Of a stretch of DNA of 64,000 bases, positions 37,420 through 46,594 are shown piece after piece. The position numbers and the translations under genes were made by a program. Position 1 is the first letter of the stretch. Every line of letters starts with the position of its first letter. The stretch covers positions 62,001 to 126,000 of the forward strand of contig CAWJHE010000008.1 of assembly GCA_963842455.1 (NCBI GenBank). Reading direction: 5' to 3'. The stretch comes from CAWJHE01 sp963842455. Its GTDB lineage: Bacteria; Chloroflexota; Anaerolineae; Anaerolineales; UBA4823. The notes beneath the pieces were generated by a model. That model ran no database searches and was not told where the DNA came from. It worked only from the letters and a program-made list of their open reading frames with translations.

Positions 37420-38814
37420 ATGAGCGTTCCATATTGGGTTCAAGATGCAATTTTTTATCAAATATTTCCGGATCGTTTTGCAAACGGAGATCCAAAAAAT
37501 GATCCAGAAAATGTACAGCCATGGGGGAGCGAACCGACTGTGCATGGGTTTCAAGGTGGAGATCTTCGAGGCATTATACACAAATTAGATCATTTATTAG
37601 ATCTTGGTGTAAACGCCCTTTACTTAAACCCGATATTTCTTTCACCAGCCAATCACCGCTACAGTACAACCGATTATTATCAAATCGACCCGCGCCTGGG
37701 TGATATGCAGGATTTCCGGGCTTTGATCGAGGCAGCTCATGCGAATCATTTTCGAGTCATCTTAGATGGTGTTTTCAATCATTGTTCACGCGGCTTTTTC
37801 GCTTTTAATGACTTGCTTGAGAACCAGGAGAAATCAGCCTACACGAAATGGTTTCATGTCAATAAATTTCCCATAGAAGCATATCCTGATGGTAATGCCA
37901 CCTCCTATGTGGGATGGTGGGATTATAGAAGCTTGCCCAAATTCAACACACAAAACCCATCGGTTCGCCGGTATTTGCTGAATATCGCCCAGTATTGGAT
38001 CGAACAAGGAGTAGATGGTTGGCGATTGGATGTCCCCAACGAAATTGATGATGACAATTTTTGGGCGGAATTTCGTCACATTGTTAAAAGTGTCAATCGA
38101 GACGCCTATCTGCTTGGAGAAATTTGGACAAGTGACCAGCGTTGGATTGGTCCTGATCATTTTGATGGCTTGATGAACTATCCACTGCGTGAAGCACTTT
38201 TGGAATTTCTTGAAGGAACGCTATCCGCAACAGGCTTTGCCAACCGGGTAGAGACTTCATTAACACTCTATCCGCGAGAAAATGTTTACGCAATGTACAA
38301 CCTAATCGGCTCCCACGACACAGAACGGATCCGAACTCGGTTGAACATCGATCTCAACCAGGTTAAAACAGCTTTTGCTTTTCTTTTTGCCCTTCCTGGC
38401 GCCCCGGCTGTATATTACGGTGACGAATTAGGTTTGGCAGGTGGAAAAGACCCCGGTTGCCGTGGAGCTTTCCCTTGGAACAAGGAAAAGTGGCCGGTCG
38501 AGCTATACGCCTGGGTCAAGAACCTTGCCCATACTCGAAAACGATTTGCTGCTTTGCGACGCGGTGATTTCACCACCTTGCTTAAAGATGATCGCCGGCG
38601 CTGTATTGCCTTTGCTCGGAAACTCGGAGAACAGGCCGTCGTGCTTGCCATGAATGCCAGTCCTACCCCCAGAATTCTGCATATTCCAGTTGGCAATTTG
38701 GGGTGGACAGATGGGCTGATCATCCATGACCTCATCGGTTATGGAGAATACCTGGTATCCGGAGATACTTTCATTGTCCGTTTGCCAGCCTGGGGAAGCG
38801 CCTGGATTGGTTGA
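37420..38814 (+). CDS. Glycoside hydrolase family 13 (neopullulanase/cyclomaltodextrinase-like)
   Basis: 464 aa. The GH13 barrel motifs are present: DGVFNHCSRGF (region I), GWRLDVPNE with the nucleophile Asp, LLGEIW with the acid/base Glu, and IGSHDTERI with the third Asp. VPYWVQDAIFYQIFPDRFANGD at the N-terminus is typical of the neopullulanase/maltogenic amylase branch. No signal peptide, so it acts in the cytoplasm on imported alpha-1,4/1,6 oligosaccharides. It lacks the extra N-terminal domain of classic neopullulanases. AAAGGA precedes the ATG. Confidence 0.93.
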   Translation: MSVPYWVQDAIFYQIFPDRFANGDPKNDPENVQPWGSEPTVHGFQGGDLRGIIHKLDHLLDLGVNALYLNPIFLSPANHRYSTTDYYQIDPRLGDMQDFRALIEAAHANHFRVILDGVFNHCSRGFFAFNDLLENQEKSAYTKWFHVNKFPIEAYPDGNATSYVGWWDYRSLPKFNTQNPSVRRYLLNIAQYWIEQGVDGWRLDVPNEIDDDNFWAEFRHIVKSVNRDAYLLGEIWTSDQRWIGPDHFDGLMNYPLREALLEFLEGTLSATGFANRVETSLTLYPRENVYAMYNLIGSHDTERIRTRLNIDLNQVKTAFAFLFALPGAPAVYYGDELGLAGGKDPGCRGAFPWNKEKWPVELYAWVKNLAHTRKRFAALRRGDFTTLLKDDRRRCIAFARKLGEQAVVLAMNASPTPRILHIPVGNLGWTDGLIIHDLIGYGEYLVSGDTFIVRLPAWGSAWIG

Positions 38815-38957
38815 AGTTTTTCCATTTTAGGAAGTTTGTATCTTTTTGATATGACAGTTGGCACTACTCAAAGGCACCAGTCAGTAGCATAATAAGATAA
38901 GAAAGGTTGGAATTTAGCTTCACTTACTTTCTCTATTGGCAAAAAGGAGGCCGATAC

Positions 38958-39227
38958 ATGCCAGTAAAAGGTTGGATAGAAGTAAACGAACTTTTTTGTA
39001 AAGGTTGTTCTATCTGCGTGGAAGCATGCCCTCAAAGTGTAATGGCTTTAGAGATGTCCCGCCTGACGCCCAAGGGCTATCATCCAGTTTATCTCCACAA
39101 AGAAGGATGCACTGGATGTGGGATTTGCGCTCTGGTTTGTCCGGAGGCAGCCCTGACCGTTTTCCGTGAAACTCCCATACGCGCGGCTATGCGCGCGAGC
39201 AGAATAGGAGGCCGAGATGACTCGTGA
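38958..39227 (+). CDS. 4Fe-4S ferredoxin-like delta subunit of 2-oxoacid:ferredoxin oxidoreductase
   Basis: 89 aa with two CxxCxxCxxxCP clusters: CKGCSICVEACPQSV and CTGCGICALVCPEAA. It would pass electrons from the oxidoreductase to ferredoxin. AAAGGAGG lies before the ATG at 38958. It overlaps the alpha gene by 11 bp, so the four genes 38958-41706 form a tight operon. Confidence 0.92.
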   Translation: MPVKGWIEVNELFCKGCSICVEACPQSVMALEMSRLTPKGYHPVYLHKEGCTGCGICALVCPEAALTVFRETPIRAAMRASRIGGRDDS

Positions 39228-40332
39228 ACTCCTTAAAGGGAATGTTGCCATGGCTGAAGCTGCCATCCGGGCTGGACTAGAGGCATACTTTGGCTACCCC
39301 ATCACGCCCCAGACTGAATTGCTTGAATGGATGTCCAAGCGAATGCCAGAACTGGGGCGTGCTTTTTTGCAGGCAGAATCAGAAGTCGCTGCTATCAACA
39401 TGGTTTACGGAGCAGCCTGCACAGGGGCCAGGGTGATGAGCTCATCATCAAGCCCGGGTGTCAGTCTGATGATGGAAGGCCTGTCTTACATTGCCGGCAC
39501 AGAATTACCGGTTGTGCTCATTGATGTAGTCCGCGGCGGACCCGGCTTGGGAAATATCGCCCCATCGCAAGGCGATTACAACCAGATCGTGCATGGCGGA
39601 GGCCACGGAGATTATCACAGCATCGTGCTTGCGCCGTCCAGTGTGCAGGAAGCCATCGATCTAACAGTGCTTTCCTTTGACCTGGCGGAAAAATACCGTT
39701 CCATCGTAGTCGTCATGGCAGATGGCAATATCGGCCAAATGATGGAACCGGCAGAATTACCACCGATGACAGAACGAAATCCAGTTCGACCGGATTGGGC
39801 GGTGCGCGGTGCTGAAGGAAGAGAAGCCCGTAACCTGAGCTCCATTTATATCCGCCCAGAGGAAGAAGAAGTTACCAACATCCGCCTGTTTGAACGCTGG
39901 TTGACCATTCAAGACCATGAAGTTCGATACAAAGAATACTTCCTGGATGATGCAGAAGTGGTAGTTGTGGGCTTTGGAACCGCCGGGCGCGTTGCTTATT
40001 CTGCTGTACGGCAAGCACGTGCAGAGGGACTCCCTGTCGGCTTGTTTCGACCGGTCACATTAAGTCCATTCCCAACCCAAGAAATCAAAGAATTGGCAAA
40101 GAACATCAAAGCCTTTCTAGTTGTAGAAATGAATACAGGTCAGATGCTCGATGATGTGCATCTAGCCACAGGCGGGCGAGTACCTGTTGAGTTTTATGGA
40201 CGAATGGGTGGTATTGTGCCCTTCCAGGAAGAAATTTTTGCGGAGATAAAGCGGGCTTTTTCAGAACCGCTTTCTGTCAATGGCGATCCTCGCCGGTCCT
40301 GGATCAAACGGCTCAAGGCTGCGAATTATTAA
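39217..40332 (+). CDS. vorB: 2-oxoacid:ferredoxin oxidoreductase alpha subunit (VorB type)
   Basis: 371 aa. FGYPITPQTELLEWMSKR, FLQAESEVAAINMVYGAA, SSSSPGVSLMMEGLSYIAG, RGGPGLGNIAPSQGDY and GGGHGDYHSIVLAPSSVQE closely match the VorB subunits of 3-methyl-2-oxobutanoate (branched-chain 2-oxoacid) ferredoxin oxidoreductases as I recall them. 2-Oxoglutarate oxidoreductase (KorA) is the alternative. The enzyme makes acyl-CoA and reduced ferredoxin from a 2-oxoacid and CoA under anoxic conditions. GGAGG precedes the ATG. Confidence 0.9.
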   Translation: MTRELLKGNVAMAEAAIRAGLEAYFGYPITPQTELLEWMSKRMPELGRAFLQAESEVAAINMVYGAACTGARVMSSSSSPGVSLMMEGLSYIAGTELPVVLIDVVRGGPGLGNIAPSQGDYNQIVHGGGHGDYHSIVLAPSSVQEAIDLTVLSFDLAEKYRSIVVVMADGNIGQMMEPAELPPMTERNPVRPDWAVRGAEGREARNLSSIYIRPEEEEVTNIRLFERWLTIQDHEVRYKEYFLDDAEVVVVGFGTAGRVAYSAVRQARAEGLPVGLFRPVTLSPFPTQEIKELAKNIKAFLVVEMNTGQMLDDVHLATGGRVPVEFYGRMGGIVPFQEEIFAEIKRAFSEPLSVNGDPRRSWIKRLKAANY

Positions 40333-40347
40333 GGAGGCTTATTCGAA

Positions 40348-41124
40348 ATGGTAACCACTGTCCCTGTACAGGTTGTTTATTCCCGTCCAGATTCTCTGTC
40401 TGATACGCCAACCCACTACTGCCCAGGTTGCACACATGGGGTTGCTCACCGCATCATTGCAGAAGTGTTAGATGAGATGGGTATTCGTGAAAAAACCATT
40501 GGTGTAGCCCCTGTTGGTTGCTCCGTCTTCGCATACAATTACTTCGATTGCGATTTTGTTGAAGCCGCTCATGGACGTGCGCCTGCGATGGCTACTGGAA
40601 TTAAACGAGTATTACCAGACCGGTTTGTGTTTACCTACCAGGGTGATGGCGACCTGGCTTCCATTGGTATGGCTGAAATTATGCATGCAGCTGGCAGAGG
40701 TGAAAACCTCACGGTCATTTTCATCAACAATGCAATTTACGGCATGACCGGTGGTCAAATGGCGCCAACATCATTACCTGGACAGAAGACAACTTCATCA
40801 CCCACCGGTCGCGATGTTGAACAAGCCGGTTTCCCGCTGCGCATGGCTGAGATTTTATCCAGTATGGACGGTGTTGGTTATTCTGTGCGGCGCAGCCTGC
40901 ATGATCCCAAAAATATTCGCCAGGCAAAGAAAGCTATACGAATTGCGTTTGAGGTCCAAAAACGCGGATTGGGATTTGCAATTGTTGAATTACTCTCAAC
41001 CTGTCCAACCAACTGGGGGCTGACCCCTACTCAAGCCCTAAGCTGGGTAGAAGAAAATATGATCCCCGTATTTCCTTTGGGCGATTACAAAGTTAATCCA
41101 AGCCTGGAAGGGCTTAGATTTTAA
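40348..41124 (+). CDS. 2-oxoacid:ferredoxin oxidoreductase beta (TPP) subunit
   Basis: 258 aa. The TPP-binding subunit, with HYCPGCTHGVAHRIIAE, PVGCSVFAYNYFDCDF, YQGDGDLASIGMAEIMHAA (GDG...N TPP motif) and NNAIYGMTGGQMAPTS. Partner of the adjacent alpha, gamma and delta proteins. The gene is 15 bp from the alpha stop; AAGGAGG lies upstream. Confidence 0.93.
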   Translation: MVTTVPVQVVYSRPDSLSDTPTHYCPGCTHGVAHRIIAEVLDEMGIREKTIGVAPVGCSVFAYNYFDCDFVEAAHGRAPAMATGIKRVLPDRFVFTYQGDGDLASIGMAEIMHAAGRGENLTVIFINNAIYGMTGGQMAPTSLPGQKTTSSPTGRDVEQAGFPLRMAEILSSMDGVGYSVRRSLHDPKNIRQAKKAIRIAFEVQKRGLGFAIVELLSTCPTNWGLTPTQALSWVEENMIPVFPLGDYKVNPSLEGLRF

Positions 41125-41142
41125 ACCGGGAGAGATGCACCT

Positions 41143-41706
41143 ATGCAGACTGAAATCATCCTAGCAGGTTTTGGCGGACAGGGGATCCTGTTTGCCGGCC
41201 AATTACTCACCTATGCAGGTATGGAAGCGGGAATGGAGGTCACCTGGATTCCGTCATATGGGCCAGAAATGCGCGGTGGTACAGCCAATTGCACAGTTAT
41301 CATTGCTGACCAAACCATTGGCGCTGCCACGGTCAAGAATCCCCGTGCAGCACTTTTATTTAACTTACCTTCTTTGGATAAATATGAACCACTGGTTATT
41401 CCTGGAGGTGTGTTGATCGCCAATGCATCCTTGATGAATCGGGAGTTGCATCGTACCGATCTAAAATCCGTAATGATCCCAGCCAATGAAATCGCAGAAT
41501 CTTTAGGCGATAAACGCCTGACCAATATGGTTATGTTGGGAGCCATGCTGGAAAAACTCCCCATTCTGAGTATTGAAGCGATTGAAAAGACGCTCGAGGC
41601 GCATTTACCGAGCCGGCATAAGCATCTCTTGCAATCCAATCATGAAGCCTTGTTACACGGCTTCAAATTCGCCAGGGAAGAGCTTATCGGAACTATTTCG
41701 GTTTAA
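41143..41706 (+). CDS. 2-oxoacid:ferredoxin oxidoreductase gamma subunit
   Basis: 187 aa. ILAGFGGQGILFAGQLLTYAG and SYGPEMRGGTANCTVII are the gamma-subunit signatures. Last gene of the operon, preceded by GGGAGA. Together the four subunits give the full delta-alpha-beta-gamma set. No intrinsic T-run terminator follows directly; hairpin A begins 40 bp after the stop. Confidence 0.94.
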   Translation: MQTEIILAGFGGQGILFAGQLLTYAGMEAGMEVTWIPSYGPEMRGGTANCTVIIADQTIGAATVKNPRAALLFNLPSLDKYEPLVIPGGVLIANASLMNRELHRTDLKSVMIPANEIAESLGDKRLTNMVMLGAMLEKLPILSIEAIEKTLEAHLPSRHKHLLQSNHEALLHGFKFAREELIGTISV

Positions 41707-41709
41707 CCC

Positions 41710-41782
41710 TTGCAAACTTTTGCGGGTTATGATAATATTTCGGTCGTGAACTCCCGGGTGCCCCCCTCACCCGGGAGTTCAC
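41710..41782 (+). ncRNA. Hairpin element A: promoter-like hexamers plus C-loop hairpin
   Basis: TTGCAA (41710-41715), 17 nt, TAATAT (41733-41738), then 7 nt to a perfect 15 bp stem GTGAACTCCCGGGTG (41746-41760) with CACCCGGGAGTTCAC (41768-41782) and loop CCCCCCT. If transcribed from this promoter the RNA would begin with the hairpin. It could instead end the preceding operon, but it lacks a T run. Shares apical stem and loop with element C. Confidence 0.5.
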
Positions 41783-41909
41783 ACTTTAATGCCTGGTTGC
41801 TGGGATATTCCATAATAATGACTTTCATCAACCAATCAGAGAACATATGTCAGTTGATCTTATAATGCCGAAAGTATATAACTAAATTGATTGAAATATT
41901 TACCAACAG

Positions 41910-41941
41910 CTAGGTGAGCGGCAGGGGCGCTGCTCACCTAG
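41910..41941 (+). ncRNA. Hairpin element B: G-rich loop
   Basis: 10 bp perfect stem CTAGGTGAGC (41910-41919) with GCTCACCTAG (41932-41941), loop GGCAGGGGCGCT, then ATTTTAAT. The loop contains AGGGG, the complement of CCCCT in the loops of elements A and C. A promoter directly before it is not convincing. Confidence 0.45.
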
Positions 41942-41963
41942 AATTTTAATAAAGAATGCCGCC

Positions 41964-42033
41964 TTGCGGGAATTTGCAATATGTGTTATATTATCGCGGC
42001 CTGTGCTCGGGTGCCCCCCTCACCCGGGCACAG
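41964..42033 (+). ncRNA. Hairpin element C: promoter-like hexamers plus C-loop hairpin
   Basis: TTGCGG (41964-41969), 17 nt, TATATT (41987-41992), 8 nt, then CTGTGCTCGGGTG (42001-42013) pairing with CACCCGGGCACAG (42021-42033) around the loop CCCCCCT. One G-U pair. The lower stem differs from element A but stays paired, that is it co-varies. A T-run terminator at 42092-42117 would close a transcript of about 115 nt. Confidence 0.5.
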
Positions 42034-42091
42034 GTATTTAAAGGCTCAAAATCTTCAGGATACTAATAGAATTTGATAATCTACCTAAAAT

Positions 42092-42117
42092 GGGAAGTTG
42101 AAATCTTCCCTTTTTTT
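42092..42117 (+). terminator. Intrinsic terminator downstream of hairpin element C
   Basis: GGGAAG (42092-42097), 7 nt loop, CTTCCC (42105-42110) and seven T (42111-42117). Short stem but a strong T run on the plus strand. Confidence 0.65.
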
Positions 42118-42130
42118 GATTAAAACAAAA

Positions 42131-42164
42131 CCGCTTGTGGTTACATAAATAACCTTACAAGCGG
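42131..42164 (-). terminator. Terminator of tRNA-Pro
   Basis: 8 bp stem CCGCTTGT (42131-42138) and ACAAGCGG (42157-42164), flanked on the minus-strand 3' side by TTTTGTTTTAA. It lies just after the tRNA 3' end. Confidence 0.7.
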
Positions 42165-42169
42165 ATCTC

Positions 42170-42246
<77 letters not shown>

Positions 42247-42260
42247 ATCGAGCGGTGAAC

Positions 42261-42289
42261 ATTATAGCGCAGAGTAGTTAATCGTGCAA
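42261..42289 (-). promoter_or_regulatory. Promoter of tRNA-Pro
   Basis: On the minus strand TTGCAC (42289-42284), 17 nt, TATAAT (42266-42261), ending 14 nt before the tRNA 5' end. Confidence 0.7.
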
Positions 42290-42481
42290 CCCCAAAAAGA
42301 AAGTTAATTTCAGGAATAATCCTCTTTTGACTGGCCTCCCAACCACACTCATCCGCTAAATTCTATATAAATCTGTCGAGACATCAACTTTCACATCCGC
42401 TCTTGATGGTTGTAAAAATATATATCCATTAAGTGTATAATCATCCGGTTGGTTTCTACTTGAAAGGACCTAGAACCTGGC

Positions 42482-43669
42482 ATGGAAAGTAAGCCACTAC
42501 TAACTACATCTTCATCAAGTAAAGACTTCCAGACTGGACAGGTGCTACCTATTGCGTTAGGTCATTTTTTTCATGATATCTACGGGTCCATATTCCCTAC
42601 ACTTTTACCGGTAATCATCGAAAAACTATCCTTAAGCTTGACGCAAGCCGGATACCTCAATGCTATTCTCCAACTTCCTTCGCTGATTAATCCCTTCATT
42701 GGATATTTAGCCGACCGCACCAATTTGCGTTACTTCGTTATTTTTGCACCCGCCGTCACGGCATCTGTCATGAGCTTTATTGGGCTGGCGCCGAATTTCA
42801 CTGTCCTTGCCACCCTGCTTTTCATAGCAGGAATTAGCTCAGCCGCCTTTCATTCTCCTGGTCCGGCAATGATTGGGAGAGTTTCGGGGAGAAGAATCGG
42901 TTTAGGAATGGGTTTGTTTATGGCAGGTGGAGAACTTGCCCGCACGATTGGTCCTCTGTTGGCTGTGTGGGCAGTATCTACATGGACACTGGAAGGCATT
43001 TATCGCTTAATTGTAATTGGTTGGGTATCTACATTTATTTTATGGTTACAAATGGGGCAGGTGAAAGTTGCCCAATCCAAGCCGGGCAGTCTGAGTGCTG
43101 TCCGTCCGTTGATCATCAGACTTTTTTTGCCAATTGCAATAATCAACTTGTTCCGCAACTTCATGCTTGAACCACTTACCACTTACCTGCCCACCTATAT
43201 TAGCCAGGGTGGAGCGTCTTTGTGGGTTGCCGGGGGAGCATTAACCATCTTGGAGCTGGCTGGCGTAGTTGGCGCCCTTTCCAGTGGTTCATTGAGTGAC
43301 CGCTTTGGCAGAAAAAGGATGCTTTTTATTTACACGCTGGTGCCAGCATTGCTTTTAATTGGATTTACCAGAAGCAGCCCCCAATGGTATCTGCCATTTC
43401 TGATCGGGTTGGGTGTCAGCGCGCTCTCTGGTACGCCAATTTTATTAGCCATTGTGCAGGAGAATCTACCCCAAAACCGTGCAACTGGAAACGGTCTGTT
43501 TATGTTTGTGGCGTTTCTTTTGCGCCCCTTAGCAACCATCAGCATTGGCTGGATTGGTGATCAGATCGGTCTCCAGCAAGCTTTCTTTTGGGGTGCGTTA
43601 ATTGCCTTGCTTTCTTTACCAGCCATTCTATTCTTGCCTACTGCACCTGCAGGGAAAACTGCCGGTTAG
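42482..43669 (+). CDS. MFS transporter, fosmidomycin-resistance-like
   Basis: 395 aa with about 12 membrane segments. GHFFHDIYGSIFPTLLPVIIEKL at the start resembles the Fsr group of exporters, and the MFS loop motif is present as GYLADRTNLRY and SGSLSDRFGRKRML. Substrate unknown. TATAAT at 42436-42441 gives a leader with AAAGGA before the ATG. Convergent with the M23 gene, 5 bp apart. Confidence 0.9.
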   Translation: MESKPLLTTSSSSKDFQTGQVLPIALGHFFHDIYGSIFPTLLPVIIEKLSLSLTQAGYLNAILQLPSLINPFIGYLADRTNLRYFVIFAPAVTASVMSFIGLAPNFTVLATLLFIAGISSAAFHSPGPAMIGRVSGRRIGLGMGLFMAGGELARTIGPLLAVWAVSTWTLEGIYRLIVIGWVSTFILWLQMGQVKVAQSKPGSLSAVRPLIIRLFLPIAIINLFRNFMLEPLTTYLPTYISQGGASLWVAGGALTILELAGVVGALSSGSLSDRFGRKRMLFIYTLVPALLLIGFTRSSPQWYLPFLIGLGVSALSGTPILLAIVQENLPQNRATGNGLFMFVAFLLRPLATISIGWIGDQIGLQQAFFWGALIALLSLPAILFLPTAPAGKTAG

Positions 43670-43674
43670 CCCAG

Positions 43675-44554
43675 CTATTTCAGGCCTAAGAGCAGGAACA
43701 TCGGATCAAAATGCTGATAGACGCCACTGGTGCGCCACAGGTTGTAGTTTTTTCGAGCTTCTTCGGGAGCTTCTTTTAATAGACCGTACATCGAAGGGAA
43801 AAAACTGCCCGATGGACCGATGCGGGTTTCCAGATGCAGGTGTGCCGCTTCTGTATTTCCGCTACTTCCAACCTTGCCAATCGGTTGGCAGCCATCCAGT
43901 TCTTCCCCCATATTTAACCAGCGGCTTTTCTTGCAAGTGTGCATAGAGCAGATACAATGAATGTTCTCTGCTCATCCCCAAGGCATCCAGCCAGCTCTTC
44001 GGCAGCCAGCTTCCGGGAGTCTCGACCATCACCAAATTTCCATAAGGAAATGTATCAATCAGGGAAGCAGCCACAATACCGGGCAAAACCGAATTGACCT
44101 GGACACCCAAAATAGGGATATTCGTGCCAGCGAGGCGATGATAGACAAAATCTACACCTTGGTGACGGCTGTCTGATCCCATTGGCGGCGGATCATAAGC
44201 ATCCGAAACGATTTTGGGTAATTTATCTAATGGGAAATCTTGCAGCGGCGAGCAAACCATTATAGAGGGGACGGCTGTCTGAACCAATAAATGAGTAGGC
44301 GTTGGGCTTGGGATCTCTGCCTTCGAGCTGGGTATATTTAATAATCCGAGCGGTTTTTCAACTGGGATTTTGGTGGATGTTGGGGTTGGAGGAAAATGCT
44401 TGAAGGTGTTAATTGAATGAGTCGGCAAAGGTGTTATTTCAGCCGGTTGGGCAGACAATGCCATTCCGCGAGCAACATTTGTACCGCTGCATGCACAACA
44501 GAATAACGACAATACCCCTATCAGCACTATGGAGTAAACACGCCCATTTATCAT
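43675..44554 (-). CDS. M23-family lipoprotein peptidase (single-base frameshift)
   Basis: Signal peptide with lipobox (VLSLFCCAC), a Pro/Thr linker, and an M23 domain with HQGVDFVYHR, LLYAHLQ and HLHLETRIG. The ORF is split in a TTT at 43913-43915; removing one base joins AHLQEKPLV to NMGEELDGCQPIGKVG and gives 292 aa, including the second half of the metal site (HLHLE). The start at 44554 is chosen over 44602 because MINGRVYS opens a normal lipoprotein signal. The domain has an insertion between the two halves that is unlike most M23 proteins. Second M23 lipoprotein of the window. Confidence 0.83.
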
Positions 44555-44792
44555 TTTGCAAAACCCAATCTTGTTAAATACAGAAAAACACCTCAGACCC
44601 ACCAGATTTTTTAATCTTGTGGTTCCTTGATAAGATTATACCCCGCAATCTCGTTGGAAACCCGCTTGGCTTGATTAATAGTTCTTACATAACTGTTGGG
44701 AGATTATTCTCTTGATATAATCCATCTGAATGGCAGTTTGGATAATCTGTACCCAATTTGCAAAAAGAAAAGAATTAAAGAGCGAATCATAT

Positions 44793-45764
44793 ATGCAGCA
44801 AAAAATTCTGATTACCGGCGGTGCAGGTTTTATCGGCAGTCATCTGTGTGAAGCCTTGCTCAATATGGGCCACCAGGTTATAGCGATTGACGATTTATCG
44901 ACCGGCAAATTGTCCAACATTCAGCATCTACGCCAATATCAGCATTTCTTGTTTATCAGAGAGACAATTCTAAATCCACAGGTCCTGGATCGAACCTGTT
45001 CCCAGGTTGACCTGGTGATCCATTTAGCAGCCGCAGTTGGGGTAAAACTTATCGTTGAAAATCCAGTGCATACGATTCACACCAATGTGATGGGTAGTGA
45101 GGCTGTGCTTAAAGCAGCGAACCGGTATGGATGTAAGGTCATGCTTGCCTCTTCATCGGAAGTCTACGGAAAAGGTGCGCACGTACCATTTCGGGAAGAT
45201 GATGATTGCCTGATCGGTCCAACCACTCACAGCCGTTGGGCTTATGCAACGTCAAAAGCTCTGGATGAATTTCTCAGCCTGGCTTACCACAAGCAATATG
45301 GATTACCAGTTGTCATCATGCGTTTTTTTAACACCATCGGGCCTCGCCAAACCGGACAATACGGTATGGTGGTGCCGCGCTTTGTTCACCAGGCTTTAAA
45401 GAATGAACCGCTGGAAGTATACGGAGATGGAACGCAATCGCGATGTTTTGCGGATGTGGCCGATATTGTGCGGGCAATCTTACTCCTCATGGAAAATGAG
45501 CAGGCGATTGGGCAAGTATTTAATATCGGCTCTACAAATGAAATTAATATTCGCGGCCTGGCCGAACGCATCATTCATCTGACACATAGTCACTCAAAGA
45601 TCGTAGATATCCCCTATGAAGAAGCCTACGCGCCTGGATTTGAAGATATGCACCGGCGAGTGCCCAGTATAGAAAAAATATCCCGATTGACTAACTTCCA
45701 ACCGGAATTTTCACTGGATGAATCGCTCAGGCGAGTGATTGCATTTGAAATCTCCCATGCTTAG
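44793..45764 (+). CDS. NAD-dependent sugar-nucleotide epimerase/dehydratase
   Basis: 323 aa extended SDR. ILITGGAGFIGSHLCEALL binds NAD, SSSEVYG and RWAYATSKALDEF (YxxxK) form the active site, then RFFNTIGPRQTGQYGMVVPRFV and FNIGSTNEINIRGLA. The best-fitting subgroup is UDP-glucuronate decarboxylase or UDP-galactose 4-epimerase-like. Start at 44793 because the Rossmann motif follows directly; ATG 44730, which has TATAAT 8 nt before it, would add 21 residues with no known role. Convergent, overlapping the GNAT stop by 4 bp. Confidence 0.9.
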   Translation: MQQKILITGGAGFIGSHLCEALLNMGHQVIAIDDLSTGKLSNIQHLRQYQHFLFIRETILNPQVLDRTCSQVDLVIHLAAAVGVKLIVENPVHTIHTNVMGSEAVLKAANRYGCKVMLASSSEVYGKGAHVPFREDDDCLIGPTTHSRWAYATSKALDEFLSLAYHKQYGLPVVIMRFFNTIGPRQTGQYGMVVPRFVHQALKNEPLEVYGDGTQSRCFADVADIVRAILLLMENEQAIGQVFNIGSTNEINIRGLAERIIHLTHSHSKIVDIPYEEAYAPGFEDMHRRVPSIEKISRLTNFQPEFSLDESLRRVIAFEISHA

Positions 45765-46399
45765 TCAGCAAGGATTTTTCGCTCCATCAGGCGTTTTTGC
45801 AGGTGCTGTTTTACACCAGGCCATTCATCATCCAGGATAGAATAATAAACCGAATCACGAATTGAGCCATCCGGCAAAATCATGTGCTTACGTAAAACGC
45901 CTTCCTTAACTGCCCCCAATCGTTCAATCGCCCGCTGGGATTGTATATTTCTCGCATCCGTTTTAAACTGAACACGGACACATCCCAATGTCTCAAATGC
46001 ATAAGTAAGCAACAAGTACTTGGCCTCAGCGTTCACTCCACTTCCTTGAAATGCTCGCCCATACCAGGTACCGCCAATTTCAAGGCTACGGTGAGCAGCT
46101 TCGACATTCATAAAGCGAGTGCAGCCCATCGCACGTCCGCTCGAAATATGGATAACCGAAAAAGGCAAATCTTTTCCTTTCGCTTGACGACCAAGGATCT
46201 CTTTGATCCAATTTTGCAGGTCTTGTTGAGTTTTCATTTGCCCATATAACATCCATCTCCAAATTTCGGGGTCAAGTCCCACCTCGCTCAAATCCTTCAG
46301 GTGCTTTTCATGCATCGGTTCCAGGCGAACCAGGTTACCGCTCAAAACGACAGGGGCCAACTCCCTCAAAAGTTTGGTTGATTCATCATAAGGTATCAT
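45761..46399 (-). CDS. GNAT-family N-acetyltransferase
   Basis: 212 aa, RimJ/RimL-like: LVRLEPMHEKHLKDLSEV, GCTRFMNVEAAHRSLEIGGTWYG, GVNAEAKYLLLTYAFETLG and RVQFKTDARNIQSQRAIERLGAVKEGVLR, which is the acetyl-CoA-binding region. It would acetylate a protein N-terminus or small amine. The ATG at 46399 follows GGGAGA; a TTG start at 46426 is less likely. Confidence 0.88.
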   Translation of the reverse strand: MIPYDESTKLLRELAPVVLSGNLVRLEPMHEKHLKDLSEVGLDPEIWRWMLYGQMKTQQDLQNWIKEILGRQAKGKDLPFSVIHISSGRAMGCTRFMNVEAAHRSLEIGGTWYGRAFQGSGVNAEAKYLLLTYAFETLGCVRVQFKTDARNIQSQRAIERLGAVKEGVLRKHMILPDGSIRDSVYYSILDDEWPGVKQHLQKRLMERKILAD

Positions 46400-46594
46400 A
46401 TTTAATCGATCTCCCAAGCAGGACAATTGCGATCATACTTGAAAAGCTGGTTTTTCTCAAGGTCATCACCGCAGGTTTCAGACTTGACGTTTTTTTCAAT
46501 TCCCCTTAAGATACATCGCGCACTAAGATTCTATTTACCACAGGTTGAAATGTTCTAATCTATTTATCGTACAGCCTGGTTTGGGAGAAATAAC

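Noticed and set aside
41746..41782. Hairpin A as a plain rho-independent terminator of the vor operon
   Set aside because: The stem is strong, but the 3' flank is ACTTTAATG without a T run, and a near copy with promoter-like hexamers recurs 255 bp later. The terminator reading is not excluded but does not explain the copy.
44730..44792. 21-residue N-terminal extension of the epimerase
   Set aside because: TATAAT lies 8 nt before ATG 44730, but the NAD motif starts right after 44793 and AAAGAG precedes that ATG. The short region is better read as a leader.
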